A DNA stretch of 64,000 bases from Streptosporangium becharense (GCF_014204985.1 NZ_JACHMP010000001.1:620001-684000), one strand, 5' to 3'; counted from the stretch's first letter, positions 8,274-19,506 are shown. Notes: generated by a model not told the origin, from the sequence alone. A program made the numbers and translations.

Positions 8274-8600
8274 ATGGCAAAGCAGATTCAAGAGATTCTC
8301 ATTGACGACCTGGACGGCGGACGGGCGGACGAGACGGTTACTTTCGCACTCGACGGCACCTCCTACGAGATCGACCTGTCGGATGTGAACGCGAAGAAGC
8401 TGCGGGACGCCCTTGAGCTCTATGTCGGCAACGCTCGCCGAGTTACCCCCGAAAAGCGTCGTGGCCGTCGCGGCAAAACCGTTCTGACAAGGGAGAAGGC
8501 CGCGGAAATTCGCGAGTGGGCCAGACAGCAGGGGTTGAACATCAGCGAGCGAGGACGCATCGCGAGCGCCGTGGTGGAGCAGTACGAGGCGGCACACTAG
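8274..8600 (+). CDS. lsr2: Lsr2 nucleoid-associated protein
   Basis: A 108-residue Lsr2 homologue, normal length for the family. The N-terminal part (residues about 1-60) is the dimerisation/oligomerisation beta-sheet domain (VTFALDGTSYEIDLSDVNAK). The C-terminal DNA-binding domain ends with IREWARQQGLNISERGRIAS, which carries the RGR motif that inserts into the minor groove of A+T-rich DNA. Lsr2 is the actinobacterial H-NS analogue that silences acquired A+T-rich genes. ATG 8274 is preferred to ATG 8268 because AAGGAG then lies seven bases upstream. A basic linker (PEKRRGRRGK) joins the domains. Confidence 0.95.
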   Translation: MAKQIQEILIDDLDGGRADETVTFALDGTSYEIDLSDVNAKKLRDALELYVGNARRVTPEKRRGRRGKTVLTREKAAEIREWARQQGLNISERGRIASAVVEQYEAAH

Positions 8601-9328
8601 CGACACAACGACATCCGGTCTCCCGCCGGTCGGCCTTTCACATATCAGAAGGCCCCGGCGCCCGCGCCGCCCTCCCGTCCACGCGACCGGTCCCATGTTT
8701 TCCGGCCGCGCCGTCCGGGGGCTTCCCCGTCGCGCTGTTCCCGCGCTTCCCGGGGGGCGTACGGTTCGCGCGCTTCCCGAACATGCTTCCGTGCTTCCTG
8801 AGCATGCTTCATGCTTCCCGACTGTGCTTTTCCTTGCTTTCCGGCAGCGCCGTGCCCGCTTTTCCAGGTGCTCCGCGCACGCCCCGGCCTCTCCGGAAAA
8901 CCGTCGGCCGAATTGATACCGCCTTTTCGCCCCCCACCCGGAAACAGGCAGAGCGCGCGTCCGGTCCCTTCGCCCCGGAACCCGTCCCGGCGCCGGGAGG
9001 CCGCGTGAAAAGGGGAAACACCCGGCGGAAGGACCAGGGGCGTCGCCCTCGGGCTGCCTCCGACCGGCGGCCGGCGCTCACACCGGCCGGAGGTTCCCCG
9101 GGATGACCGGCCGATCAGGTAAGGATGGCGTCCACGTAGCCCCCGTCGACGGTGTCGGACGGCTCCGCCGTCCCGGATGGACACGTTCCGTCCCCCGGAC
9201 CGGCACCCGATCGGAGCGCTTCCGGTCCGCGCCTCGATCACGCGTTCCCACCGGTCCACGCCTCGATCAGGTACGTTCCCACCGATCCGCACCTCGATCA
9301 CGCGTTCCCCGGGACGGGAGGCGCCGTT
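8601..9328. other. Long intergenic region with repeats
   Basis: No gene supported over 728 bp. Open frames exist on both strands but are rich in Arg/Pro/Ser, lack ribosome binding sites and are cut by the repeats. Recognisable items are several copies of ATGCTTC-like words at about 8780-8815 and three roughly 30-bp imperfect direct repeats at 9222-9310. Confidence 0.45.
9222..9310. repeat. Three ~30-bp imperfect direct repeats
   Basis: Three adjacent copies share CGCCTCGATCA or CACCTCGATCA followed by (C)ACGTTCC or CGCGTTCCC. The third copy ends about 20 bp before the stop of the oxidoreductase gene that reads from the other strand. Copies differ at several positions, so this is an old duplication; function unknown. 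Confidence 0.7.
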
Positions 9329-9955
9329 CTACCGGCCCAGCCGCTCACGGACGGCCGAGGCGGTGAGGTCCGCGCCGTAGAGGGGCGTGCCGGGCTGGTG
9401 GTGACGACCGCCGTCGGCCAGTCCGCCGACGTCGACCGGGTCGAAGCCGATCTGGTCGATGAGGTCGGCGGTCACCCGCTTGGCCTGCTCGTCGTCGCCG
9501 GAGATCGGGATGGCCAGCCGATCGGCGGCACCCGGTTCCCGCCCGTCGTTCAGCAGCCGCTCCCAGTAGATGGCGTTGAACGCCTTGACCACGTGAGCCT
9601 GCGGCAGATGCGCCTGCAACAGCTCGCTGGAGGTCGTGCGGTCCGCATCCAGCTCGGGGAAGGCGCCGTCACGCTGTGGGTAGTAGTTGTTGGTGTCGAT
9701 CACCGTCGCGCCGTCCCGGACCGAGGTGGGAACCTCGCGGTAGCGGCCCAGCGGGACGGAGACCACCACGACGTCCCCGAAGGCGGCGGCCTCCTCGGCG
9801 GTGACCGCCTTCGCGCCGTCGCCGAGTTCCTTCTCCAGGTCACGGAGGGTCTCCGGCCCCCGGGAGTTGGAGACGGCCACGTCGTGGCCGGCCCTGGACA
9901 GCAGCCGGGCGAGAGTGCCTCCGATATGGCCGGCTCCGATCAGTCCGATCCTCAT
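9329..9955 (-). CDS. NADPH-dependent F420 reductase-like oxidoreductase
   Basis: A 208-residue Rossmann protein beginning MRIGLIGAGHIGGTLARLLS, with the GxGxxG dinucleotide motif at residues 7-12 and SNSRGPETL following the second strand, where NADP-preferring F420 reductases bind the 2'-phosphate. VVSVPLGRYREVP, VIDTNNYYPQRDG and HVVKAFNAI are typical of the F420-dependent NADP reductase family. The family moves hydride between F420 and NADP, but many actinomycete homologues are untested. The ATG at 9955 has AAGGAGG seven bases upstream, favouring it over the longer open frame. Confidence 0.8.
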   Translation of the reverse strand: MRIGLIGAGHIGGTLARLLSRAGHDVAVSNSRGPETLRDLEKELGDGAKAVTAEEAAAFGDVVVVSVPLGRYREVPTSVRDGATVIDTNNYYPQRDGAFPELDADRTTSSELLQAHLPQAHVVKAFNAIYWERLLNDGREPGAADRLAIPISGDDEQAKRVTADLIDQIGFDPVDVGGLADGGRHHQPGTPLYGADLTASAVRERLGR

Positions 9956-10226
9956 TGTGCCGCCTCCTTGTGGCATCGGGTCTTTGATCGGTCGGCAACA
10001 CCGCGGGAACTCCGGCTATTCCATGATCACCTTCCGTCACCCGGTCAAAGCCCCGGCGCCGCGGTACGCCGGCGCCGCGGCACCGGCGGCGCTCCACCGG
10101 CGTGGGCGTTCACCGTTTCCGCTGTCCCACCGCGGACGTCACACCGTTGTCCCACCGCGGACGCGAATACCTCATGATCCCGGGTTGCGGCAATAGGGCG
10201 GCCTCGGGTTAATGTCTGGAGGACCG

Positions 10227-11915
<1,689 letters not shown>

Positions 11916-11980
11916 CCGCCGCGCCGGACTCGGGACCCGCCGTACGCCCCTTCCGATGACGGGCGGGCGGATCAGGCTGC

Positions 11981-12008
11981 CACCGCGCGAGCCCCGCTTC
12001 GCGCGGTG
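11981..12008 (+). terminator. Hairpin terminator downstream of thiC
   Basis: CACCGCGCGA and TCGCGCGGTG form a perfect 10-bp stem with an 8-base loop, 66 bp after the thiC stop. Confidence 0.6.
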
Positions 12009-12140
12009 AACCGCCTGGTCCGCTCTCCGGGGGTACGGTCCGCGCGGGCGGACCCGGAGCACGACCTGCCATGACGAGGCGGAGGCCGCCACCCCGGTCA
12101 GGCGGACCCGGCCGCCGGCACGACCCCGGCGCGGTCGCCT

Positions 12141-12455
12141 CTAGAAGAGTTCGCCTCCGGGCAGTGTCCCGCCGCGAACCTCGTAGACCTCGGTCGCCGT
12201 CTCGGGACCGAGGAGAGCGCTGATGCGCTCGACGGTCCGGCCGTAAAGGGGGGACGCGGCAAGAGCCTCGGCACTCTCGTGATCGGCCCACAGGGTGGTC
12301 ACCAGGCATCGATCGCCGTCACGGGAGAAGATCACCCCTTGGAAACCGGCCTGCTGCTCGAACATGGGCTGTGACACGTCACGGGCGAAGGCGTCGTACT
12401 CCGTCTCCATCCCCGGCAACACGGTCGCCCGCCACAACCGCACGATCATCTTCAC
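12141..12455 (-). CDS. Antibiotic biosynthesis monooxygenase (ABM) family protein
   Basis: A 104-residue single-domain protein with the dimeric ferredoxin-like ABM fold: IVRLWRATVLPGMETEYDAF forms the first strand and helix, and GVIFSRDGDRCLVTTLWADH the central strands. Family members include quinone-forming monooxygenases and haem-degrading enzymes, but many small genomic copies have unknown function. The start may be GTG at 12455 or ATG at 12449; GGGAG lies upstream of both, with better spacing for the ATG. It stands alone between convergent or unrelated genes. Confidence 0.75.
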   Translation of the reverse strand: MKMIVRLWRATVLPGMETEYDAFARDVSQPMFEQQAGFQGVIFSRDGDRCLVTTLWADHESAEALAASPLYGRTVERISALLGPETATEVYEVRGGTLPGGELF

Positions 12456-12696
12456 GCTCTCCCAACTCGTACGTGGACATCGCAGGTGTCAGCACGTCCG
12501 GGACCGCGTGAATCCACGGTCCTTTCCCGGCCTGCCACCGGCGCGAAGTCTGCCATTCCGTCCCGGCGGGGGAGAAATCCTTCCGGCTCCCTCGACGTCG
12601 CTCCGGGCCTCCCGGCAGGGTCCGGCCCGACCTCCGGCAGCGGCTTCCCGGCGGCTTGCCGATGGCTTCCCGATTGCTTGCCGGTGCGACGGTGTC

Positions 12697-14052
12697 TCAC
12701 CAGCCGTCGGTGTCGAAGGTGCTCTCGTCACGGCTGCCGTCCGTTATCCACCACTGTGACCGCCCGCTACGGCTCCAGGCGGCCTGGTAGGCGGGCGCGA
12801 ACCAGACCAGTGCCAGTTCGTCCCGTCCGTCGCCGTCGTAGTCGGCCGCCGCCCGGGGTAGGGCCTGGCGTAGTCCGGGTGCCACCTTCACCCCGTCCGG
12901 CCCCTTGGCCGGTCCGAGCCGGCGGATCACCTTCCCGCCGCGTCGCAGCCCGGTCGCTCCGCCGTGGAACACCTCGACGCTGTCGGAGCCGCGGCCGATC
13001 GCGAGATCGTCGCGTTTGTCGCCGTCGAAGTCCCCCACGACCGCCCTCCGGGCGTACCCGACCTTCTTGAACACCTGCGGCGAACGCCGCGCCCCGCCGA
13101 AGTAGTAGACGGTCATCACGCCGTCGGTCTTCGGCGGCTCGGTGTCGAACCCCGGCTCTTCGTAGCGGCCGCCGTCATCGGTGATCACGACGTCGCTGTT
13201 GCCGTCGCCGTCGAAATCTCCGAACGCCGCGGCATTGCCCTTCTCCAGGCCGCTGGGTCGGTCGGACAGCCCGCCGGGACCGGCTTCGAACAGCCATGAC
13301 GAGTTCCGGCTGTAGATGTCGTCGCCGTACGTGAGCAGGTCGGTGGCACGGTGGCCGTCGATCCTGCCTGCGACCAGGTACTCGAATTCCTCATAGACCG
13401 GTACGCGCCCGACGACGAGATGGTGTGCGGCGCCCTCCCGGGTGAACGGTCCGTACAGCACGGCCAGGTCATTGCCGTGATTCAGGGCCGAGTTCGGTAC
13501 AGGTATCACCAGGTCGTCGTTGCCGTCGCCGTTGAAGTCCCCCGGCACGCCCCGATGCCAATTGGCGAAAGCGAAGTCGGACACGCCGGAGGGAGCCCGG
13601 ACGGCGGTCGGTCTCGCATGGGGGTCCACCCCCTTCGGGCCGCCCCACACCACGTACTCGGTCCCGTAGTGCGTCGCCGCCGGGTAGCCGCCGATCACCA
13701 CGTCGGCGAAGCCGTCACCGTCCAGGTCGGCCGTGCCACTACTCCTGACGTGTGCGAAGCCGAAGTCCGCAGCGTGCACCACCGTCCGGTTCCGGGGGGT
13801 GAGGCCGTCCTTCGAGCCGTACACGATCGTGAGATCGGGCGGCGCCTCCCAGTAGGGGCTCGTGAAGACCAGATCCGCGAAGCCGTCGCCGTTGATGTCG
13901 TCGGATTTGCCGCTGCCCTTTCCCGCCGCGGGTGACGGCGACGGGCTGAACGACGAAGACGCCAACGCGTTCCGCTCGAGTGCGGCGTCGCATCCGCCCA
14001 ACAGCAGCGACACGATCACGACCGTGACGGCTGTCATGTTTCCGATGCTCAT
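12697..14052 (-). CDS. FG-GAP/VCBS-repeat secreted lipoprotein
   Basis: A 451-residue lipoprotein. MSIGNMTAVTVVIVSLLLGGC is a signal peptide with lipobox LGGC. A Ser/Pro linker follows, then at least six FG-GAP-type repeats with calcium-binding cores such as DLDGDGFADVVIGG, DFNGDGNDDLVIPV, DFDGDGNSDVVITD, DFDGDKRDDLAIGR and DYDGDGRDELALVW. It should fold as an integrin-like propeller outside the membrane; ligand unknown. It is a tandem duplicate of the gene at 14418-15809. The start is set by the lipoprotein signal; the ribosome binding site is weak (GAG). Confidence 0.85.
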   Translation of the reverse strand: MSIGNMTAVTVVIVSLLLGGCDAALERNALASSSFSPSPSPAAGKGSGKSDDINGDGFADLVFTSPYWEAPPDLTIVYGSKDGLTPRNRTVVHAADFGFAHVRSSGTADLDGDGFADVVIGGYPAATHYGTEYVVWGGPKGVDPHARPTAVRAPSGVSDFAFANWHRGVPGDFNGDGNDDLVIPVPNSALNHGNDLAVLYGPFTREGAAHHLVVGRVPVYEEFEYLVAGRIDGHRATDLLTYGDDIYSRNSSWLFEAGPGGLSDRPSGLEKGNAAAFGDFDGDGNSDVVITDDGGRYEEPGFDTEPPKTDGVMTVYYFGGARRSPQVFKKVGYARRAVVGDFDGDKRDDLAIGRGSDSVEVFHGGATGLRRGGKVIRRLGPAKGPDGVKVAPGLRQALPRAAADYDGDGRDELALVWFAPAYQAAWSRSGRSQWWITDGSRDESTFDTDGW

Positions 14053-14417
14053 CGCGCTCTCGGCGCGGTTTCGCGATACATGATGATCAAGAGTACGGGA
14101 ATCGGGAGACGACTGCGCGAAGACCGGTGGCGAGGACGTCGCCGCGGACGCCGAGGACCGCCCGAACTCCTGCAACCCCTCAGGGTGAACACCCGCACAC
14201 CCGGACGTCACACCGGATGGGGACGTCCCCGGAGTACGGAGCGGAGACGGGCCGCCGGAGCGCACCTGACCGGGTCGGGAACATCGTCGAGTGCGAGCGC
14301 CTGGCCGCCCGGCCGGAGCAGCACCGCGCGGGCAGAACACTCGGACACGAAGAAACGGTTCGTGCCCGTCTCACTCACACGGTGCGCCTGACAGCGGCTT
14401 CCCGGTGCGACGGTGTC
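14053..14417. other. Gap between tandem FG-GAP lipoprotein genes
   Basis: The 365-bp gap holds copy 1 of the duplicated leader region (14060-14172); the rest shows no supported gene. The last 25 bp before 14418 resemble the sequence just past the stop of the paralogue near 12680, showing that the duplication unit included sequence on both sides of the gene. Confidence 0.6.
14060..14172. repeat. Copy 1 of ~110-bp duplicated upstream region
   Basis: Upstream region of the first FG-GAP lipoprotein. It shares ACATGATGATCAAGAGTA, then GCGCGAAGACCG and GTCGCCGCGGA, with copies at 15818-15915 and 17804-17918, in the same orientation relative to the lipoprotein genes. Presumed promoter/leader region. 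Confidence 0.8.
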
Positions 14418-15809
14418 TCATGAGCCCTCGGTGTCGAAGCTGCTCTCATCGCGACTACCGTCCGTTATCCACCACCGTGACAGCCCGATGCCTTCCCAGG
14501 CGGGCTCGTCGTCGGGCGCGAACCAGACCAGTGCCAGCTCGTCCCGTCCGTCGCCGTCATAGTCGGCCGCCGCCCGGGGTACGGCCGGGCGCTCCTCGGG
14601 TGCCGTCTTCCCGCCATTCGGCCCCTTGGCCGGTCCGAGCCGGCGGATCACCTTCCCACCGCGTCGCAGCCCGGTCGGTCCACCGTGGAACACCTCGACG
14701 CTGTCGGTCTCGTAGCCGTCGGGGCCGCGTTGGATCGCGAGATCGTCGCGTTTATCGCCGTCGAAGTCTCCCACGACCATTCCCTGGGCGAACCTGACGT
14801 TCTTGAACACCTGCGACGCACGTCCCGCCCCGCCGAAGTAGACGGTCATCACGCCGTCGACCTCCGGCGGCTCGGTATCGTACGGCGGTTCGTCGTAGCG
14901 GCTGCCGTCATCGGCGACCACGACGTCGTCGTTGCCGTCACCGTCGAAATCCCCGAACGCCGAGGCATTGCCCTGGTTCAGCATGCGGGAGTGATGGGAA
15001 AGCCCAGCGGGACTGCCCCCGAACAGCCATGACGGCTGCTGCCCACCGTCGCCGCCGCCGTGCACGAGCAGGCCGGTGGCGCGACGTCCGCCCATCCTGG
15101 CCGCGACCAGGCCCGAGAGTTCCCCGTCGCCCGGTCCGCGCTGGACGGTGTGGCGGCGTGCGACGCCCTCTCGGGTGAACGGCCCGTACAGCACGGCCAG
15201 GTCGCTGAAACTCCCCTGCGCTTTCGCCACGAACATCGCCAGGTCACCGTTACCGTCGCCGTCGAAATCTCCCGGCACAACCCCCTGATCGGAGTCGATC
15301 GAGACGCTGGGCGGCCGGACGACGGTCGGCCTCGCGTTGGGGTCCACCCCGTTGGGGCCGCCCCACAGCAGGCGGGGCCCTCCCACCGAGGTGCTCTCGA
15401 TTACCACGTCGGTGAACCTGTCGCCGTCGAAGTCGGCCGTGCCCTTGACGCTGAAGCCGCCGGAGCCGGAGTCCGCAGCTTTCACCACCGTCCCGTTCCG
15501 AGGGGTGAGACCGTCTTTCGAGCCGTACACGATCGTGACATCGAGCGGTACTTCTCCGTAATGAGGAGGGGTGGAAACCAGGTCCGCGAAGCCGTCGCCG
15601 TTGATGTCGTCAGGCTTGCCGCTGTCCTTTCCCGCAGCGGGTGCCGACGGCGTCTGCCGGGAGGAGGCGGGTGACGGTTCGGGGGATGGCGTCAGGTCGG
15701 GTGACGAGGACGGCGACGGCGACGCGTTCCGCACGGGTCCGGCGTCGCATCCGCCCAGCAACAGCGACACGACCACGACCGTGACGGCCGCGCTCTTTCC
15801 GATCCTCAT
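14418..15809 (-). CDS. FG-GAP/VCBS-repeat secreted lipoprotein (paralogue)
   Basis: A 463-residue paralogue of the protein at 12697-14052 with the same plan: signal MRIGKSAAVTVVVVSLLLGGC with lipobox LGGC, a long Ser/Pro linker (about residues 30-65), then FG-GAP-type repeats with calcium loops DINGDGFADLVST, DFDGDRFTDVVIE, DFDGDGNGDLAMF, DFDGDGNDDVVVA, DFDGDKRDDLAIQ and DYDGDGRDELALV. The ends are nearly identical (WWITDGSRDES followed by FDT). Predicted cell-surface propeller, ligand unknown. The linker is longer than in its neighbour, so the copies have diverged mainly there. Confidence 0.85.
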   Translation of the reverse strand: MRIGKSAAVTVVVVSLLLGGCDAGPVRNASPSPSSSPDLTPSPEPSPASSRQTPSAPAAGKDSGKPDDINGDGFADLVSTPPHYGEVPLDVTIVYGSKDGLTPRNGTVVKAADSGSGGFSVKGTADFDGDRFTDVVIESTSVGGPRLLWGGPNGVDPNARPTVVRPPSVSIDSDQGVVPGDFDGDGNGDLAMFVAKAQGSFSDLAVLYGPFTREGVARRHTVQRGPGDGELSGLVAARMGGRRATGLLVHGGGDGGQQPSWLFGGSPAGLSHHSRMLNQGNASAFGDFDGDGNDDVVVADDGSRYDEPPYDTEPPEVDGVMTVYFGGAGRASQVFKNVRFAQGMVVGDFDGDKRDDLAIQRGPDGYETDSVEVFHGGPTGLRRGGKVIRRLGPAKGPNGGKTAPEERPAVPRAAADYDGDGRDELALVWFAPDDEPAWEGIGLSRWWITDGSRDESSFDTEGS

Positions 15810-15817
15810 CACGCCCT

Positions 15818-15915
15818 CGACGCGGTTACAGAACACATGATGATCAAGAGTAGGGGAACCGGGGAACGAACGCGCGAAGACCGCTGCCGAGGCCGTCGCC
15901 GCGGACGCCGATGTC
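15818..15915. repeat. Copy 2 of ~110-bp duplicated upstream region
   Basis: Leader of the second FG-GAP lipoprotein, matching copies at 14060-14172 and 17804-17918. It lies between the leftward lipoprotein and the rightward DGPF gene and may hold promoter elements for the former. Confidence 0.8.
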
Positions 15916-16063
15916 CGTCCGACCGGATCCACCCCGCGCCGGCACCGCGCTCGGGTACGAAAAAATATGGTCCGTGGCCGTCCGCCGTGTCGATCCGAGG
16001 CTGCCCCGTTCGACCTGTGAGTGAGAGGGTCGAGAGGCGACCCTGATGGTGAGGAGACCGAAG

Positions 16064-16483
16064 ATGGCGAAGTACATGCTGATCATGCGTGGTACGGACG
16101 AGTCCGTCGCGAAGATGATGGAGACGCCCTTCGAGCAGATGCTCGAGACGATGGGCCGCTTCAACGAGGAGATGATCCGGGCCGGCGTGCTCGTCGCCGC
16201 CGAGGGCCTCGACGATCCGTCCCAGGGTGTGGTGGTCGACTTCAGCGGCGAGACGCCGGTGGTCACCGACGGCCCGTACGGGGAGACGAAGGAGTTGTTC
16301 GGCGGCTTCTACCTGATCGACGTGGCCTCGAAGGAGGAGGCGGTCGAGTGGGCCAAGCGGCTGCCCGCGGTCGCCGGCACGAAGTGCGAGATCCGCCGGG
16401 TGCCGGGCATCGACGAGTTCCCGCAGGACAACGAGTGGATCGTCAGGGAGCGGGCGTGGCGCGAGCGGACCGGCCAGCTGTGA
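16064..16483 (+). CDS. DGPF/YCII-domain protein
   Basis: A 139-residue YCII-like protein. MAKYMLIMRGTDES starts the first strand, and VVTDGPYGETKELFGGFYLI contains the DGP(Y/F) signature. Such proteins are regularly encoded next to ECF42-type sigma factors in actinobacteria; their biochemical role is unresolved. The ATG at 16064 is chosen because GAGGAG is nearby and the first residues match the fold. The stop overlaps the GTG of the sigma gene (GTGA at 16480-16483), so translation is coupled. Confidence 0.9.
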   Translation: MAKYMLIMRGTDESVAKMMETPFEQMLETMGRFNEEMIRAGVLVAAEGLDDPSQGVVVDFSGETPVVTDGPYGETKELFGGFYLIDVASKEEAVEWAKRLPAVAGTKCEIRRVPGIDEFPQDNEWIVRERAWRERTGQL

Positions 16484-17787
16484 CACCCGCGGCCACCGAC
16501 GGCCCGCCGGGCACCGAGCCGGCGCGGCGGGCCGTCGAGGCCGTCTGGCGGATCGAGTCCGCGCGGATCGTCGGTGCGCTGACCCGCTACACCGGGGACT
16601 TCGCGCTCGCCGAGGACGTCGCGCAGGAGGCCGTGGCGGAGGCGCTCGTCACCTGGTCGCGCGAGGGTGCGCCGGCGAACCCGGTGGGCTGGCTGCTCGC
16701 GACCGCGCGGCGGCGCGCCATCGACGGCTTCCGCCGCCGATCGGCGCTCGACGAGCGGTACGCCGTGCTCGCCGGCCGGCTCGCCGAGGGTGAGGCGAGC
16801 TCGGGTGCGGTGGCCCCGCCGGACCGGCCGGACGACCTGCCGTGGGATCCCGACCGGGTCGACGACGACGTCCTCGCGCTGATGTTCGTGGCCTGTCATC
16901 CGGTGCTCTCGCCCGAGGCACGGGTGGCCCTGACGCTGCGCGTGGTCGGCGGGCTGTCGAGCGAGGAGATCGCCAGGGCGTTCCTCGTGCCCGTGCCGAC
17001 CATCCAGGCACGGATCACGCGGGCGAAGAAGACGATCGCCGCGGCGGGGGTGCCGTTCGAGCTGCCGTCGGCCGGAGAACGGCGGCAGCGGCTCGGCGGT
17101 GTCCTGAGCGTGCTGTATGTGATCTTCACCGAGGGTTCGACGGCGACGGCCGGCGACCGCTTGCTACGCCCCGAGCCGGCGTACGAGGCGGTTCGGCTGG
17201 CCCGGATGCTGGCCGCGCTGCTGCCCGGCGAACCGGAGGTGCACGGGCTGCTCGCCCTGTTCGAGCTCACGGCCGCGCGCTTCCCCGCGCGCACCGGGCC
17301 CGACGGTGAGGCGGTGCTCCTGGAGGATCAGGACCGGCGTCTGTGGGACCGGTCGGCGATCCGCCGTGGCCTGGCCGCGATCGACCAGGCCACGGCCGTC
17401 GGGCACGGCCTCGGACCGTACGGGCTGCAGGCGGCGATCGCCGCCTGCCACGCGTCGGCGGCCTCGGTGCCGGAGACCGACTGGGAGCGCGTCGTGCTCC
17501 TCTACGAGGCGCTCGGCCGGGTGGCCCCGTCCCCCGTCGTCGAGCTCAACCGGGCCGTCGCCGTCGCGATGGCGAACGGGCCACGGCAGGCGCTGTCCAT
17601 CGTGGACGAACTGGCCGCCTCCGACCGCCTGTCGGGGTCGTACCTGCTTCCGAGCGTGCGCGGCGAGCTGCTCGCCCGGCTCGGCCGGACCGCCGAGGCA
17701 CGGGCCGAACTGGAACTCGCCGCCCGACTGTGCCGCAACGTCCGCGAGCGGTCGGTGCTGCTGCGCAAGGCGGCCGCGCTGGCGTGA
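16480..17787 (+). CDS. ECF sigma factor, ECF42-like, with large C-terminal extension
   Basis: A 435-residue sigma-70-family factor. Region 2 spans about residues 20-90 (DFALAEDVAQEAVAEALVTW, RRRAIDGFRRR) and region 4 about 125-185 (EARVALTLRVVGGLSSEEIA, TIQARITRAKK). About 240 residues of helical, TPR/SnoaL-less extension follow (LGPYGLQAAIAACHA, VVELNRAVAVAMANGP, GRTAEARAELELAARL). That layout and the DGPF partner identify the ECF42-type group, which lacks an obvious anti-sigma factor; the extension is thought to control activity. GTG start overlapping the upstream stop. Confidence 0.9.
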   Translation: MTPAATDGPPGTEPARRAVEAVWRIESARIVGALTRYTGDFALAEDVAQEAVAEALVTWSREGAPANPVGWLLATARRRAIDGFRRRSALDERYAVLAGRLAEGEASSGAVAPPDRPDDLPWDPDRVDDDVLALMFVACHPVLSPEARVALTLRVVGGLSSEEIARAFLVPVPTIQARITRAKKTIAAAGVPFELPSAGERRQRLGGVLSVLYVIFTEGSTATAGDRLLRPEPAYEAVRLARMLAALLPGEPEVHGLLALFELTAARFPARTGPDGEAVLLEDQDRRLWDRSAIRRGLAAIDQATAVGHGLGPYGLQAAIAACHASAASVPETDWERVVLLYEALGRVAPSPVVELNRAVAVAMANGPRQALSIVDELAASDRLSGSYLLPSVRGELLARLGRTAEARAELELAARLCRNVRERSVLLRKAAALA

Positions 17788-17803
17788 CATCCCCCGGCCG
17801 TCC

Positions 17804-17918
17804 TCCGGCGCGGTTCCGCGACACATGATGATCAAGAGTACGGGAACCGGGGAACGACCGCGCGAAGACCGGTGGTGAGGACGTCGCCGCGGATGCCGAG
17901 GACGGCTCCGAACTCCTG
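17804..17918. repeat. Orphan copy 3 of the lipoprotein leader repeat
   Basis: The third copy of the ~110-bp leader found upstream of both FG-GAP lipoproteins, here without such a gene: it abuts the 3' end of the sigma factor gene. Core words ACATGATGATCAAGAGTA and CGCGAAGACCGGTGG are kept. Best read as a remnant of a third tandem unit whose coding part was lost or replaced by the DGPF-sigma pair. Confidence 0.75.
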
Positions 17919-17974
17919 TGGGAGTCCCGGCCACCCCGCCCCGGGCTCTCAGGAGGTCGTTCCGTCAGGGGTCG

Positions 17975-18835
<861 letters not shown>

Positions 18836-18915
18836 CGATGTTCTCCTTCGGTGCCGCGGGCGCGACGGCGCCCGGAGCGTCCGGGCCGGATCGCCGGACG
18901 TCCCCCACACCGTAC

Positions 18916-18932
18916 ACTTTCTAATAGAAAGT
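18916..18932. promoter_or_regulatory. Probable HxlR operator
   Basis: ACTTTCT-AAT-AGAAAGT, a perfect 7-bp inverted repeat with a 3-base spacer in an A+T-rich patch between the divergent quinone reductase and HxlR genes. Size and symmetry suit a dimeric winged-helix regulator. Confidence 0.7.
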
Positions 18933-18974
18933 ACAAACTAATCGATAGTGCTTTCCTCTAGGTAGCATGAGGGG

Positions 18975-19394
18975 ATGGACACGCAGACGGGCACCCCCGA
19001 GGCCGGGGAGGATCACGAGATCGACGCGCTGGCGTTCGACGTCTTCGCTCGCGGCTGCCCCTCCCGGCCCACGCTCGAACACGTCACCGGCCGGTGGGGC
19101 ATCCTGGTGCTCGGCGGCCTGTACGAGGGGCCGATGCGCTTCAACGCGCTGCGCCGCCGGGTGGACGGGGTGAGCGAGAAGATGCTCGCCCAGAGCCTGC
19201 ACACCCTGGAACGCGACGGGTTCGTTCACCGCGAGGCCCACGCCACGATCCCCCCGCGGGTGGAGTACCGCCTCACCCCGCTGGGGCGTGAGACGGCCGC
19301 CAGGCTCCTGGAGCTCATCGGGCACGTGGAGGCCAACATGGCGCAGGTGCTGCACGCGCGGGAGAGCTACGACCGCGGTCACGCCGGCGCCTGA
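18975..19394 (+). CDS. HxlR-family transcriptional regulator
   Basis: A 139-residue winged-helix protein. The domain starts with a Cys (RGCPSRPTLEHVTGRWGILV), a position used for redox or electrophile sensing in several HxlR proteins such as YodB and QorR; this Cys is about residue 32. The recognition region FNALRRRVDGVSEKMLAQSL and the wing RVEYRLTPLGRET are typical. Divergent from a quinone reductase, it probably represses that gene until quinones or aldehydes modify the Cys. The likely operator lies at 18916-18932. Confidence 0.9.
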   Translation: MDTQTGTPEAGEDHEIDALAFDVFARGCPSRPTLEHVTGRWGILVLGGLYEGPMRFNALRRRVDGVSEKMLAQSLHTLERDGFVHREAHATIPPRVEYRLTPLGRETAARLLELIGHVEANMAQVLHARESYDRGHAGA

Positions 19395-19469
19395 TCGGAG
19401 AAGACCGCGGCCCGCGAAGACTCCGGCCCGCCAAGGCTCCAGCCTGTGAAGGCTCCGGCATGCGAAGAC

Positions 19470-19501
19470 TCCGGCCCGCCTCCCCGGGGAGGCGGGCCGG
19501 A
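19470..19501. terminator. Bidirectional hairpin terminator
   Basis: A perfect 32-bp palindrome, TCCGGCCCGCCTCCCC plus its complement, between the convergent HxlR gene and the kinase-aminotransferase gene. A further copy of GCGAAGACTCCGGCCCGCC at about 19422-19440 suggests local duplication. Confidence 0.8.
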
Positions 19502-19506
19502 ATCCA

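Noticed and set aside
8645..9301. Minus-strand open frame of 218 codons in the gap after lsr2
   Set aside because: Arg/Gly-rich shadow-type sequence, no ribosome binding site, spans the 30-bp direct repeats and overlaps other equally poor frames.
9222..9310. Direct repeats resembling a short CRISPR
   Set aside because: The copies are adjacent and imperfect with no unique spacers, and no cas genes are present.
14200..14240. GGGGACGTCCCC near 14220 as a DevR box
   Set aside because: The arms touch with no 4-base spacer, so it does not fit the site geometry.
16021..16479. N-terminal extension of the sigma factor frame
   Set aside because: It overlaps the DGPF gene in another frame; the sigma factor start is the GTG at 16480 within the GTGA overlap.
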